Positions 45,166 to 54,911 of a stretch of DNA of 64,000 nt are shown one piece after another; within the stretch, counting starts at the first letter, position 1; every line of letters starts with the position of its first letter. The stretch is from Buttiauxella warmboldiae (GTDB taxonomy: Bacteria; Pseudomonadota; Gammaproteobacteria; Enterobacterales; Enterobacteriaceae): assembly GCF_003818135.1 (NCBI RefSeq), contig NZ_RPOH01000064.1, positions 1-64,000 of the forward strand, written 5' to 3'. The notes below the pieces were generated by a model that was not told where the DNA came from, ran no database searches, and was given only the letters and a program-made list of their open reading frames with translations. The position numbers were made by a program, and so were the translations under genes.

Positions 45166-46206
45166 ATGAAAATAAAATTACTCTCTGTACTCGCCTCTAC
45201 CTTGTTCAGCTCTTGCCTTTACGCCGCGGAACTTCCTCCACTGCATTCCGATACCGAACCCGATCGTACGGACTGGACAGAGCTTGCCAGTAAATATGGC
45301 CCGATGCCCGCCGTCGACAGTAAATTGAAAATTGGCGGCGTATCGAAAACGTTAACCAACGAATACTGGCGCTCGTTGGGTGAGGGCTATAAAAACGTAG
45401 CGAAAAAGAATGGTTTTACCCTCGCCTACCAGGCTGCGGCAAATGAAGACGATCAGCTAGGCCAGCTTTCAATTGCAGAAACTCTTCTTTCTCAAGGATT
45501 TAACGGCCTGCTGGTGTCGCCGCAAACCGATGCCAATCTGCAACCAGCCTGGGAGACCGCGAAAAGCAAAGGAATTCCTGTCGTCAACGTGAATGATGCC
45601 GTCATGCCAACTGCGGCATGGTATGTGGGCAATGTGCAGAAAGATAACGGGGTCCGTGTTGCGAACTGGTTCATCAAACACCACCCTGAAGGAGGCAAAG
45701 TAGCCATTATCGAAGGGCAGCCAGGTGTATATGCCGCAGGCCAACGCACCAGCGGTTTTCGTGAAACGATTACCGCCAACGGTAAATTTACGCTTGTCGC
45801 CAGTATCCCGGCAAACTGGAGCCGCGAGCGTGCCTATAATGCCGCGGCGACCATTTTGCAACAACATCCTGATTTAATAGGATTTTACGCAAATAACGAC
45901 GGCATGGCGCTGGGTGTCGTTGAAGCCGTGCGCTCGGTCAATAAATCTGCCCAGGTTGCGGTCTTCGGCACTGACGGTATTTCTGATGCTTATGCATCCA
46001 TTAAGCGCGGTGAATTAACTGGCACGGTGGATAGCTTCCCGGTATTGACGGGCGAAGTTGCCATAGAAGTGCTGCTGCGTCTGATTGATGGGCAGAAAAT
46101 CTCTCGCGTAGTTTCGACTCCACAGGCGCTTATCACGAAAGAAAATGCAGATGCATTTTCCACCAAAGATAACGACAAGCTACGTGAACTGCTGAAACAG
46201 CAATAA
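45166..46206 (+). CDS. Periplasmic sugar-binding protein, TorT/RbsB-like
   Basis: About 346 aa from ATG 45166 (AAGGTC upstream), with signal peptide KLLSVLASTLFSSCLYAAE. LKIGGVSKTLTNEYWRSLGE, LLVSPQTDANLQPA, VAIIEGQPGVYAAGQRTSGF and GFYANNDGMALGVVEAV are the usual elements of type I periplasmic binding proteins. A ~45-residue N-terminal extension (ELPPLHSDTEPDRTDWTEL and on) before the first strand is unusual for RbsB and recalls TorT-like proteins. It should feed the ATPase/permease encoded next. Confidence 0.87.
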   Translation: MKIKLLSVLASTLFSSCLYAAELPPLHSDTEPDRTDWTELASKYGPMPAVDSKLKIGGVSKTLTNEYWRSLGEGYKNVAKKNGFTLAYQAAANEDDQLGQLSIAETLLSQGFNGLLVSPQTDANLQPAWETAKSKGIPVVNVNDAVMPTAAWYVGNVQKDNGVRVANWFIKHHPEGGKVAIIEGQPGVYAAGQRTSGFRETITANGKFTLVASIPANWSRERAYNAAATILQQHPDLIGFYANNDGMALGVVEAVRSVNKSAQVAVFGTDGISDAYASIKRGELTGTVDSFPVLTGEVAIEVLLRLIDGQKISRVVSTPQALITKENADAFSTKDNDKLRELLKQQ

Positions 46207-46226
46207 AGCCAGGCAACGGAGGGTGT

Positions 46227-47729
46227 ATGGAACAGTTTTGTTTAACGATGCGTAGTATCACCAAAACCTACGGCAATGCCATTGCCGTTCAGGACGTTGA
46301 TTTTTCAGTTAAACGTGGGGAAGTGCATGCGCTAATTGGCGAAAATGGCGCTGGAAAATCGACATTGCTCAATATCCTGTCCGGCGTCAGGGGGGCGGAT
46401 AGCGGTGAGATCTGTGTTGAAGGTCAGGTTATTCAGATGAAAAGCCCGCTGTCTGCACGCCATGCTGGTATTGCCATGATCCACCAGGAGTTGCAGCACG
46501 TTCCTGAACTCTCCGTTGCACAGAATATGTTTTTAGGTCGGCCTTTAACCAGGTACAAAGGTCTGTTCGTTAACAAAAAAGCCCAGTACGCACGGGCGAT
46601 GACGATCCTTAAGCGCCTCGATCCCACGATCGATCCCAACGAACCGATTAAGAATCTCAAAGTGTCCCAGCAGCAGATCGTGGAAATTGCCCGCGCACTG
46701 CTTGATGACGCGAAAATCATCGCCATGGATGAACCAACATCCAGCCTGACACCACGCGAATTTGACAGGTTAGCTGAGCTGATTTCCGATCTCAAATCAA
46801 TGAATGTGGCGCTGATTTACGTATCGCACAAAATGAATGAGATTTTTAAAGTCTGCGATCGTGCAACCATTATGCGTGATGGCAAGCAGGTCGGCGTGGT
46901 TAACATTTGCGATGAAACAGAAGAGACCATCGTCACCAAAATGGTGGGACGTAAAATCGATAAGGTACAGCACAATTCTTATGTTACTGAAAAGCCGGTG
47001 CTGGAAGTCAAAAACCTTGGTCGTGATAAAGCCGTCGTCAACGCCAGTTTTACGGTTAACGCAGGCGAGGTGTTGGGTATTGCCGGCCTGGTTGGAGCCG
47101 GACGCACCGAGCTTTTGAAACTGATTGCCGGTATCGATAAATCCACCAGCGGGCAGATAGCAATAGAAGGTGCCGTGTTGGGGAGACTCACTATCGCCAA
47201 TGCCATTCGCGCTGGTATCGGGTTAGTACCAGAAGACCGCAAAAAGGAAGGCATCATTAAAGAACGAGCGGTCAAAATGAATCTCGCACTACCGTCAATG
47301 CGGAAATTCACTGTAAGTGGGCTGATTAAGAAAAGTAGATTAAATCAGGTCGCGACTGATGTGATGACTGACTTAAAGCTACGCCCCATGAATATTGAAA
47401 AACCCATTGGCACACTAAGCGGAGGTAATCAGCAAAAAGTGATCATTGGTCGCTGGGTTGCCGCTGACGCCAGGGTATTTCTTTTTGATGAACCTACCCG
47501 TGGCATTGATATTGGTGCCAAATCAGAAATTTATAATCTGATTGAAAAGCTGGCTCAGCAGGGAAAGGCAATAATAGTCGTCTCATCTGAAATGACAGAA
47601 ATTATCCGGATCTCCGACCGCGTGTTAGTTATGCGTGAAGGTAGGATTTCAAGGGAATTACATGGTGAAGATGTTACAGAGGAAAATATTGCCCGGTTTG
47701 CTATCAGCGATCTGGATATGAAAAATTAA
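46227..47729 (+). CDS. Sugar ABC importer ATPase, two domains (RbsA-like)
   Basis: 500 aa. Domain 1 has Walker A GENGAGKST, a signature region KVSQQQIVEIARAL and Walker B IIAMDEPTSSL. Domain 2 has the degenerate GLVGAGRTE, signature LSGGNQQKVIIGRWV and Walker B VFLFDEPTRGIDIG. It is a paralogue of the ATPase at 7731-9242. Preceded by GGAGGG and 20 bases after the binding-protein stop. Confidence 0.92.
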   Translation: MEQFCLTMRSITKTYGNAIAVQDVDFSVKRGEVHALIGENGAGKSTLLNILSGVRGADSGEICVEGQVIQMKSPLSARHAGIAMIHQELQHVPELSVAQNMFLGRPLTRYKGLFVNKKAQYARAMTILKRLDPTIDPNEPIKNLKVSQQQIVEIARALLDDAKIIAMDEPTSSLTPREFDRLAELISDLKSMNVALIYVSHKMNEIFKVCDRATIMRDGKQVGVVNICDETEETIVTKMVGRKIDKVQHNSYVTEKPVLEVKNLGRDKAVVNASFTVNAGEVLGIAGLVGAGRTELLKLIAGIDKSTSGQIAIEGAVLGRLTIANAIRAGIGLVPEDRKKEGIIKERAVKMNLALPSMRKFTVSGLIKKSRLNQVATDVMTDLKLRPMNIEKPIGTLSGGNQQKVIIGRWVAADARVFLFDEPTRGIDIGAKSEIYNLIEKLAQQGKAIIVVSSEMTEIIRISDRVLVMREGRISRELHGEDVTEENIARFAISDLDMKN

Positions 47730-47755
47730 CTTCCCCTTTTATTTTTAAGGTTACT

Positions 47756-48730
47756 ATGATGATCACACAAGGTAATACTCAACCAGCGACATCCGTTACA
47801 TCACATTTTAAATTTAATGTACGAGATGCCGGAACGCTTATTGGTTTGTTAATTATTATTATCACTTTCTCTTTTTTGTCTCCGGTATTTTTTACCTTAC
47901 CCAATCTGCTTAACATTTTGCAGCAGTCATCAATTAATGCCATTATTGCTCTCGGAATGACGCTGGTTATCATCTCAGGCGGTATTGATTTATCAGTTGG
48001 CCCTGCCGCTGCACTCTCAGCCGTGCTTGGCGCAACGCTGATGGTCGCAGGTGTTCCCGTTCCGTTAGCCGTACTGGCGACGTTAGGTATCGGTGCATTA
48101 TGTGGAGTATTCAGCGGAACGCTTGTCGCTTATGCGGGTTTACAACCGTTTATTGTAACCCTGGGTGGCCTGTCACTGTTTCGTGCTATTGCACTGATTT
48201 TCACCGATGGTAACCCAATATTTGGCATTCCAATGGAATTTCGCAGCGTAATAAATGGTCTGGTGTTTGGTATTCCCATGCCAATTATTATTGTGGTAGT
48301 CATTGCTCTTATTTTATGGGTGATTATGAATAAGACCCCTCTGGGTGAGTATATTCTTGCGGTGGGCGGGAATGAAGAAGCCGCGCGTGTGGCAGGCGTG
48401 CCGGTAAAAAGAACAAAAGTCACTGTATATATTCTTTCTGGAGTGTTAGCAGCACTGGCCGCACTTATTTTAATTGGACGTCTGGGAGCGGCTGAACCCA
48501 CGTTAGGAAATTTATGGGAGCTTGATGCGATTGCTGCAGCTGCGATTGGTGGCGCTTCATTAATGGGGGGGAAAGGTAGCGTTCTTGGTACGATTATCGG
48601 GGCAATAATTCTTGGAGCATTACGTAATGGTTTGACATTATTGAATATCCAGGCTTTTTATCAATTGCTTGCTACAGGCCTTATTATTATCATAGCAATG
48701 TTGATTGACAGAGCGACACGAGGCAAATAA
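47756..48730 (+). CDS. Sugar ABC importer permease (RbsC-like)
   Basis: 324 aa, highly hydrophobic. Family marks are GGIDLSVGPAAALSAVLGA, LQPFIVTLGGLSLFRAIAL and the C-terminal IGGASLMGGKGSVLGTIIG. It is the channel subunit for the preceding ATPase. Its stop codon overlaps the ATG of the RpiR-type gene (TAATG), showing translational coupling. Confidence 0.9.
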   Translation: MMITQGNTQPATSVTSHFKFNVRDAGTLIGLLIIIITFSFLSPVFFTLPNLLNILQQSSINAIIALGMTLVIISGGIDLSVGPAAALSAVLGATLMVAGVPVPLAVLATLGIGALCGVFSGTLVAYAGLQPFIVTLGGLSLFRAIALIFTDGNPIFGIPMEFRSVINGLVFGIPMPIIIVVVIALILWVIMNKTPLGEYILAVGGNEEAARVAGVPVKRTKVTVYILSGVLAALAALILIGRLGAAEPTLGNLWELDAIAAAAIGGASLMGGKGSVLGTIIGAIILGALRNGLTLLNIQAFYQLLATGLIIIIAMLIDRATRGK

Positions 48731-49587
48731 TGAAGCTGGATCCACGAGCGATTGGTGCTCAAATTCGTATGAGATTACCCTATCTGACTCCGCTGGAGAA
48801 AAAGGTTGTGGAGTCAATCACGCTAAAAACCAATTTATCTGAGCAAACGTCGTTAAAAGAAATTGCTCAGGAGAATAATGTTTCTGAGGCGATGGTGGTC
48901 AAGCTTGCCAAGAAACTTAACTTTTCTGGTTTTCGTGATTTCAGAAGCAGTTTGATTTATTACAACCATTCTGAAGTAGCTAATCTGCATGCGGAAATTG
49001 AGCCTGAGGATTCGTCGGAACAATTGTTGGCCAAAGTGTTTCGGACATCAATCCAGGCTATCGAGGAAACCAGTTCAATACTCGATATTGCGGCCTTCGA
49101 TCGCGCGGCTGAGATCATATTTAAAGCGCGCTATATCGATATGTACGCCGTCGGTGGCTCGGCCACTGTCGCACGCGATCTGTCGCATAAGCTTTTGAAA
49201 ATTGGTATTAAATCGTCAGTACATGACGATGCTCATACCATGCTGATGTCTGCCGCCATTTTGTCTGACGATGATGTGGTTATTGCAATTAGTCACTCTG
49301 GTGCCACACGAGCCGTGAATGACCCGATTAAACTGGCTACCCGCAACGGTGCCAAAGCAATTGCCATCACCAACTATGCCGAGTCACCTATTGCGCACAA
49401 TTCGCATGTGGTGCTCAACTCCACATCACAAGGATCGCATCTGCTCGGGGAAAATGCCGCATCGCGTATTGCGCAGCTCAATATCCTGGACGCGCTGTTT
49501 GTCGCTATCGCCAAAAAGGATTTGAAGAAAGCGGAAAAAAACCTGATGAAAACGCAGCAGGCGGTCAAGGATCTAAGAGAGTACTAG
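48730..49587 (+). CDS. RpiR/MurR-family transcriptional regulator
   Basis: 285 aa. Residues ~1-75 are the RpiR helix-turn-helix (SLKEIAQENNVSEAMVVKLA, then KKLNFSGFRDFRSSL). The rest is a SIS domain (MYAVGGSATVARDLSHKLL, VIAISHSGATRAVNDPIKLA), which should bind a phosphosugar. It lies inside the operon it likely controls and overlaps the permease stop. Candidate site: the inverted repeat at 44075-44094. Whether it represses or activates is not readable. Confidence 0.9.
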   Translation: MKLDPRAIGAQIRMRLPYLTPLEKKVVESITLKTNLSEQTSLKEIAQENNVSEAMVVKLAKKLNFSGFRDFRSSLIYYNHSEVANLHAEIEPEDSSEQLLAKVFRTSIQAIEETSSILDIAAFDRAAEIIFKARYIDMYAVGGSATVARDLSHKLLKIGIKSSVHDDAHTMLMSAAILSDDDVVIAISHSGATRAVNDPIKLATRNGAKAIAITNYAESPIAHNSHVVLNSTSQGSHLLGENAASRIAQLNILDALFVAIAKKDLKKAEKNLMKTQQAVKDLREY

Positions 49588-49588
49588 C

Positions 49589-50452
49589 ATGAGCAAAATA
49601 GTAGTCACAGGCAGTCTGCATTACGACATTATGCTACAGGCGCACCATCGTCCGGAAAAAGGTGAAACCGTTATTGGCAGTGGTTGCCACTATAAATTCG
49701 GCGGTAAAGGTGGGAACCAGGCTGTTTCCGCTGCAAGGGCTGGCGCACAGGTTGCTTTTGTAGGCGCGGTTGGAGCTGATGCTCATGGCGTATTTTTAAG
49801 CGATGTTCTCACTGCTAATGCCATTGATATCAGTCGACTGGTAATTATTGAACAGGTTCCTTCTGGCATGAGCGTCGCCATTAGTGATGCCGAAGGAGAT
49901 TACGGCGCGGTGGTGGTTTCAAACGCTAACAATCATATTCCTGAAAGCGCTTTTTCTGATGCCGCATTATGGCAGCAGACTCAACTGCTCATTTTGCAAA
50001 ATGAAGTACCTGAATCTGTAAATGTTCTGGCCGCACAACAAGCCCATAAGCATGGTGTCATAGTATGTCTTAATGCTGCGCCCGCACGAATGATGAGCCA
50101 GGAATTGCAAAGTAACATCGATATTCTGGTTGTTAACGGCGTGGAAGCACGAGATTTGAGTGGGATTGACGTGACTGATTTGGCTTCTGCACGTACCGCA
50201 ACTGAAAAGTTGTGCGAACGCTTTCCCGCTGTGGTGGTGACTGCCGGTGAGTACGGTGTAGCATTCGGTCTGAAGGGGGAATCTGCTAGTTCCCTTCCAG
50301 CAATTCCTGTCGAATTAATCAGTACTCACGGCGCGGGAGATTGTTTTGTCGGCGTGTTGTGCAACGCCCTGTCACAAGGCGAAAATTTGGCACAAGCTTG
50401 TCAACGTGCGAATGAAGCTGCAGCAGCACATGTATCACGTAGCGCAGAATAG
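49589..50452 (+). CDS. PfkB-family carbohydrate kinase, ribokinase-like
   Basis: 287 aa. KFGGKGGNQAVSAARAGAQV is PfkB signature 1 as in ribokinase, and THGAGDCFVGVLCNAL is signature 2 with the catalytic Asp in GAGD. VVVTAGEYGVAFG is the nucleotide-binding strand. It is the last gene of the second sugar operon, two bases after the RpiR stop, and should phosphorylate the imported (or isomerised) sugar. It lies just before a strong terminator. Confidence 0.88.
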   Translation: MSKIVVTGSLHYDIMLQAHHRPEKGETVIGSGCHYKFGGKGGNQAVSAARAGAQVAFVGAVGADAHGVFLSDVLTANAIDISRLVIIEQVPSGMSVAISDAEGDYGAVVVSNANNHIPESAFSDAALWQQTQLLILQNEVPESVNVLAAQQAHKHGVIVCLNAAPARMMSQELQSNIDILVVNGVEARDLSGIDVTDLASARTATEKLCERFPAVVVTAGEYGVAFGLKGESASSLPAIPVELISTHGAGDCFVGVLCNALSQGENLAQACQRANEAAAAHVSRSAE

Positions 50453-50454
50453 TT

Positions 50455-50487
50455 ATATTGCGGTGACCCACCCGGTCACCGCAATAT
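50455..50487 (+). terminator. Rho-independent terminator after the PfkB gene
   Basis: ATATTGCGGTGACC and GGTCACCGCAATAT form perfect 14-base arms with a 5-base loop, followed by TATTTT. It starts three bases after the kinase stop and closes the sugar operon. Confidence 0.85.
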
Positions 50488-50624
50488 TATTTTGGCCTCA
50501 AAATACAGTACCCACCCCGAATGACAGCGATATGATGGACGCGCCTTCCTGAAGTAGCCAGTGCCATACTGTTACTGGAATTAATCCGGCACTGTAGTAA
50601 AAGAAAAAAGGTAATGGCGCCCCC

Positions 50625-50960
50625 CCTTAGTAGAACATGTATTTTTTAATCGACGCCCAATGGTTTTTCATGTCACTCAATTGAATCCGAGAAGCAGCTG
50701 GTTTTTCGAACCAGGCGCTTAATGCGGGTTCTTAACGTCAGGTTGATACGTTCAATACGCTGAGTGAATCTCTTATCGATCAGATGTTTGTTCTTCGGCA
50801 CTTCTCTGGTACAAAACCCCCTCAATCATCTCTGGTTATCATGCCGATAGTAAAAGGTGTGAGCAGAGCCAGCAGTTCAAGGCAGATTTCATCTGTACGG
50901 GCAGAACGTAGAGGCCAGAACGCCACCTGTTTTGGTGTTATACGCATAGGCCATTAGGGA
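50625..50960 (-). mobile_element. Decayed iso-IS1 transposase (InsB C-terminal part)
   Basis: On the minus strand the frames read ELLALLTPFTIGMIT, VPKNKHLIDK, FTQRIERINLTLRTRIKRLV and finally a tail like HEKPLGVD, matching in order the C-terminal half of IS1-type InsB. Several stops and frameshifts separate the pieces. No intact IS ends were identified. It is an old insertion scar between two transcription units. Confidence 0.8.
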
Positions 50961-51147
50961 ATTTCAACAGTGAATATTCTCCCTCAAGATCGGCTAATTG
51001 GGTGTGATGGCATAAATTCGCCAGCTAATCAACAGTATACTAATTTTTTAACAGAGATTTAAGTTTGGTTGATTTTGGTCGTCTTAATTTAACGCAGCAC
51101 TCAAAATAAAAAATATTAATTTGTTCAGCGTATTATTTATAACTTGC

Positions 51148-52677
51148 ATGGAGCATTGTAGTCAAGTGAAGAACACCATATCACATAAAAGTATTTGCGT
51201 TTTAACCGCTTGCACCTTTATTCCATTTTTTATAATGTTCTTGTATACATTTATAGCTATGGACATAAGACATAAAGATGATTTTATCGAGACCATGACT
51301 CGATTTAATGACAATAGTGCCAGGAATGCTATAGAAAGGCCTATCCAGGAAATGCAGTTATTACTTCATTCTCTTTTAGGGCAGCTGACTTCAAAAGATA
51401 TTGAAGGTTATATATCCCCCTCACATACAGAACTGAATTCGATAATTCCATCTATCGTAAACTCAACAACTTTTTTTGAAGCAGTTATTCTATCGGATAA
51501 AGAAGGTAACTACACAATTTATCCAGAAAACCACGCGGAAAAATTTAATGTAAAAGAAAGACCCTGGTATCCCGTCTCAGCAAGGAAAGATGAGATAAGA
51601 TTCTCTGTTCCATACAAAGCTATAGACAAAACATCTAAATATAATAATGGCATGGCAGTTACTGCCAGCATGAATATTTTTAACGACCATTCGGAGTTTG
51701 TAGGTAATATTGCATTTGATCTGGATTTACACAATTTAAGCGCGCTGATAAAAAACAATCACCCTCCATACCATGCCCGATTTAAAGTTGTTTCGTATGA
51801 TGGCAACTTACTTATGTATTCCAATACTAAAGAATTATTTAAAAGGGCCATACCCCAGGCCTGGATAGAACGGGCGAAAGAGTCCGAAGGTCATTTTTTT
51901 GATGTGGCAACAAAATCGTATGTTTTTTACCGCGTTTATGACAACCCCGAATGGATTGCATTCAGTATAGTTAATGAAGCTAATTTTAAAAAACACGGTA
52001 GTGCTGAAAAGTATTTCTTTTTCTTGACCTCCTTGGCATGTTTAATATTTTATTTAGTTTTACTGTTCATAATCAAACTGTATTTTAAACAGGCTATTAC
52101 TGCTCTTTATTTAAACATAAATGGACTCTCCATTGATGAAAAAGGGGATAGCATTAAGACAGTTTCTGAGTCTTTGAGAGAAAATAGCAAAAAACTTGAG
52201 ATCGCGATACATGATGCCGAAACGGATGGTCTTACTAATTTGTTTACAAGAAAGAAATTCGATGCTGATTTTTACGATCTTGTCAGCGCTAAAAATTCAT
52301 TCTATTTCGCTATTATTGACGTTGACAATTTTAAAACTGTTAACGACACATTCGGGCATAATACAGGTGACGTTGTACTAACCTACCTTAGTAAGGTCGG
52401 TAGCGACATTTTCAGTAATATATACAGATTTGGCGGTGAAGAGCTTGTTGTCATATATCCAGAGAATAATTATGAGAAGTTCTATACGCTACTGGACATT
52501 TGGAGGAAAACGTTAGAACAAAAACAATGGCGTGAAGAGGGTTTGAATGTAACCTTTAGCTGTGGTGTTTCAGCGTGGCATGAAGGCTCAACCACTGATG
52601 AGATATTGAAAAAAGCAGATATTCGGCTTTATCAAGCTAAAAACTCCGGCAAGAATTGCATTGTTGGCCTGGAATAA
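51148..52677 (+). CDS. Diguanylate cyclase with extracytoplasmic CACHE sensor
   Basis: About 509 aa from ATG 51148 (other starts at TTG 51121 or GTG 51166 are possible; none has a strong RBS). One membrane segment near residues 12-38 and a second near 300-320 flank a dCACHE-type sensor (FFEAVILSDKEGNYTIYPEN, then KERPWYPVSARKDE). A C-terminal GGDEF domain has DGLTNLFTRKKFDAD, IDVDNFKTVNDTFGH and an active-site GGEEL near residue 432. No RxxD inhibitory site precedes it. It should make c-di-GMP in response to a periplasmic ligand, affecting adhesion or motility. AT-rich composition, no close partner gene, flanked by IS scars. Confidence 0.88.
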   Translation: MEHCSQVKNTISHKSICVLTACTFIPFFIMFLYTFIAMDIRHKDDFIETMTRFNDNSARNAIERPIQEMQLLLHSLLGQLTSKDIEGYISPSHTELNSIIPSIVNSTTFFEAVILSDKEGNYTIYPENHAEKFNVKERPWYPVSARKDEIRFSVPYKAIDKTSKYNNGMAVTASMNIFNDHSEFVGNIAFDLDLHNLSALIKNNHPPYHARFKVVSYDGNLLMYSNTKELFKRAIPQAWIERAKESEGHFFDVATKSYVFYRVYDNPEWIAFSIVNEANFKKHGSAEKYFFFLTSLACLIFYLVLLFIIKLYFKQAITALYLNINGLSIDEKGDSIKTVSESLRENSKKLEIAIHDAETDGLTNLFTRKKFDADFYDLVSAKNSFYFAIIDVDNFKTVNDTFGHNTGDVVLTYLSKVGSDIFSNIYRFGGEELVVIYPENNYEKFYTLLDIWRKTLEQKQWREEGLNVTFSCGVSAWHEGSTTDEILKKADIRLYQAKNSGKNCIVGLE

Positions 52678-52718
52678 TTTGGAGTCAGTAGAAAAATATT
52701 ATAGCTAAATATATTTAC

Positions 52719-52892
52719 TTAATTATTCAGCAAAATTAAAGACATACCTTCCTGTACTGACAGGGATGTCTTTACCATAATATCCGTTTTTGGCATGAAG
52801 GTGATGTAGCCACTTTTCATCGTTTTTACGAATCGTTCTGCCATGGCGTTGCTCTGCGGACTGCTCACTGCTGTCGTTCCCGCAGAACACCA
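52719..52892 (-). mobile_element. IS3-family transposase OrfB C-terminal fragment
   Basis: The minus strand reads TTAVSSPQSNAMAERFVKTM followed by KSGYITFMPKTD, the last DDE-domain block (with the Glu in AERFVK) of IS3-family OrfB transposases. The sequence then diverges and stops at TAA 52719. Only about 50 codons remain, and the fragment abuts the 3' end of the ADP-ribosylglycohydrolase gene, so the insertion site lies right at the operon end. Confidence 0.75.
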
Positions 52893-52894
52893 TG

Positions 52895-53938
52895 CTACCC
52901 GGCGATCTGTCTGGCGAGGGCTGCCAGATTGAAATCATTCATGCGATCTACCGTGGTTAAATAATCAGCGGGAAAAGCATCTGCACCGTGGAAGGCACCG
53001 GAAAGCGCCCCCACCATTGTGGCGACGGTATCGGTGTCATTGCCGATGTTAACGGCGGAGATAACCGCATCAACGGCGGACCCCGGGCTGCACGCGAACA
53101 GGCCAAATGCCGCAGGCACCGCCTCGCTGACATGCAGGCCGGAGCCGATGATATCAGCGATTTCGACAATCGCGGTTTCCCAGCTGGCGTGGCGTTTACC
53201 TATGCTGACGGCAAGTTCAATACGGCGGGCAACTGACGGCCCAGCGACCATCATTGCCCCCTGTTCCGCTGCTAATGTATAGCCGCTGTCTGCGCCATAG
53301 ATCCCGGCGGCGATAATACTCCCCGCGCTGGTTACGCCTTTAAGTGCTTCGCTGATAGACGCCGCCATCGCTGCCGCACCGGACATTGCCAGGACGTTAT
53401 TATGCGTGAAGCGGCAGATATCAAGCGCGCACCGGATGGCCTGTTCAATATTACCGGGATGCAGCACGGCGGCAGGCCAGATTTTCATTGCCGCACCGTT
53501 GGTCGCTTCGGCATTACCTTTGTTAATAATCTGTACGGACTGTTTCTCTCCTTCCAGTTCACCCTGCAATGACTCCCGCGCGTCATTGAAGATGGCTCTC
53601 ATTGCGGCACGGGTAGTGGGGCCGGTAAAGTTGGCGTAAAACGGATACGCCAGCCAGCGCTGAAAAGCTTCGCGCATTGCTTCATCGCTCACCTGGCGAT
53701 GATGGTTCAACAGCGCATCCATAATGTATTTTGCCTGGATAAAATCATCCGTACACATCCCGGCTTCATTGCAGCGGCCAAAGGTATCGGCGGGTGGTTT
53801 TTCGAACCCGGTCACCCAGCCGCCGAAATAGTCGCGGATTTGCTGTTGGGTACGGACTTCCGTCGCGGCTCCCATTGCATCCCCCGCGGCGGCACCAATA
53901 AGACAGCCCAGTATTTTTTGGTATTCGGCACTCATCAA
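52895..53938 (-). CDS. ADP-ribosylglycohydrolase family protein (YegU-like)
   Basis: About 347 aa. LIGAAAGDAMGAATEVR at the N terminus and NIGNDTDTVATMVGALSGAF near the end hold the paired Asp metal ligands of the ADP-ribosyl-glycohydrolase (DraG) fold, and TDDFIQAKYIM gives another. With a PfkB kinase and a GPH transporter it forms a trio like E. coli yegT-yegU-yegV, thought to handle nucleosides or ribosides. It probably cleaves an N-glycosidic bond of the imported compound; this is inference. Last gene of the operon; the IS3 scar follows directly. Confidence 0.85.
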   Translation of the reverse strand: MMSAEYQKILGCLIGAAAGDAMGAATEVRTQQQIRDYFGGWVTGFEKPPADTFGRCNEAGMCTDDFIQAKYIMDALLNHHRQVSDEAMREAFQRWLAYPFYANFTGPTTRAAMRAIFNDARESLQGELEGEKQSVQIINKGNAEATNGAAMKIWPAAVLHPGNIEQAIRCALDICRFTHNNVLAMSGAAAMAASISEALKGVTSAGSIIAAGIYGADSGYTLAAEQGAMMVAGPSVARRIELAVSIGKRHASWETAIVEIADIIGSGLHVSEAVPAAFGLFACSPGSAVDAVISAVNIGNDTDTVATMVGALSGAFHGADAFPADYLTTVDRMNDFNLAALARQIAG

Positions 53939-53945
53939 TGGCTCC

Positions 53946-54902
53946 TTACGCTTTCACATTCTCGTTCTGTGGATGGCTGGCGCGGAAAGCGGCGAGCCGA
54001 TCCGGATATGGCAGTGCGGTCATTGCCCCTTTTGCCGTCACCGCCATTGCGCCGCAGGCATTGGCATTAACGGTGGCCTCGGTCAGCAGGCTGTGGTCCC
54101 AACTGGTTTGCCTGGACAGGGTATAAAGCAGCCCTCCTACAAACGCATCGCCTGCGCCGGTGGTGTCCACGGCGTGAACATCGGGCGCAGGAAACGCATA
54201 TTCGCCGTCAGGCGTGAGTAGCAGGGCGCCTGCTTTCCCTAGTGTAATCAGCACGGTGCCGCAACCGAGATCGCGAATAAGGTCGCGTGCATCCTGCCAG
54301 CGCTCTACCTGGCCCATCCAGCACAGTTCGTCGGCAGAAACCTTGCAGATTGAAGCCAGGCTGATGGCTTCGGCACACAACGGCATAATCTCTTGCCGAT
54401 CGCGCCACATACTGATGCGCAGGTTTACATCGAACATTACGTGGCCCCCGGTTGCCCGCATCCTGCTGGCGCCTTCCAGACAAGCTTCGCGCGCCGGACT
54501 GTCGCTTAGCCCGATAGAGCTGAAGTAAAACCACTCACCAGGGGAGAATGCCGGTAAATCCTGTACGCTAACAAACGTGTGAGCGCCGGGGTGGACAAGA
54601 TAGGTAAAACTGCGCTCACCGTCCGGCGCCAGATTAACGATTAGCACGGCGGTGGTCTGCCGGGGGTCGATACGCAGGGACGACACATCCACGCCATTTT
54701 GACGGAGCGTCTGCTGCAAAAAATGCCCTGCATCATCATCACCCAGGCAGCCAATAAATCCGCAGTTGCCGCCCAGCCGCGCCACACAGACGGCGACGTT
54801 GGCCGAGGCACCGCCCGGGCATTTCAGATAGGTATCTTTTGTTCCGGGCACTAAGTCCACGGAGGCATCGCCCGTCACCCAGACTCTGTTTAAGGTATTC
54901 AT
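53946..54902 (-). CDS. PfkB-family carbohydrate kinase (YegV/fructokinase-like)
   Basis: 318 aa. KCPGGASANVAVCVARLGGN is PfkB signature 1 and VHAVDTTGAGDAFVGGLLY signature 2 with the catalytic Asp. Fructokinase and aminoimidazole-riboside kinases are close relatives. AGGAGAAG precedes ATG 54902. It sits between the transporter (9-base gap) and the ADP-ribosylglycohydrolase (7-base gap), so the three are one operon. It probably phosphorylates a sugar or riboside brought in by the transporter. Confidence 0.87.
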   Translation of the reverse strand: MNTLNRVWVTGDASVDLVPGTKDTYLKCPGGASANVAVCVARLGGNCGFIGCLGDDDAGHFLQQTLRQNGVDVSSLRIDPRQTTAVLIVNLAPDGERSFTYLVHPGAHTFVSVQDLPAFSPGEWFYFSSIGLSDSPAREACLEGASRMRATGGHVMFDVNLRISMWRDRQEIMPLCAEAISLASICKVSADELCWMGQVERWQDARDLIRDLGCGTVLITLGKAGALLLTPDGEYAFPAPDVHAVDTTGAGDAFVGGLLYTLSRQTSWDHSLLTEATVNANACGAMAVTAKGAMTALPYPDRLAAFRASHPQNENVKA

Positions 54903-54911
54903 CTTCTTCTC

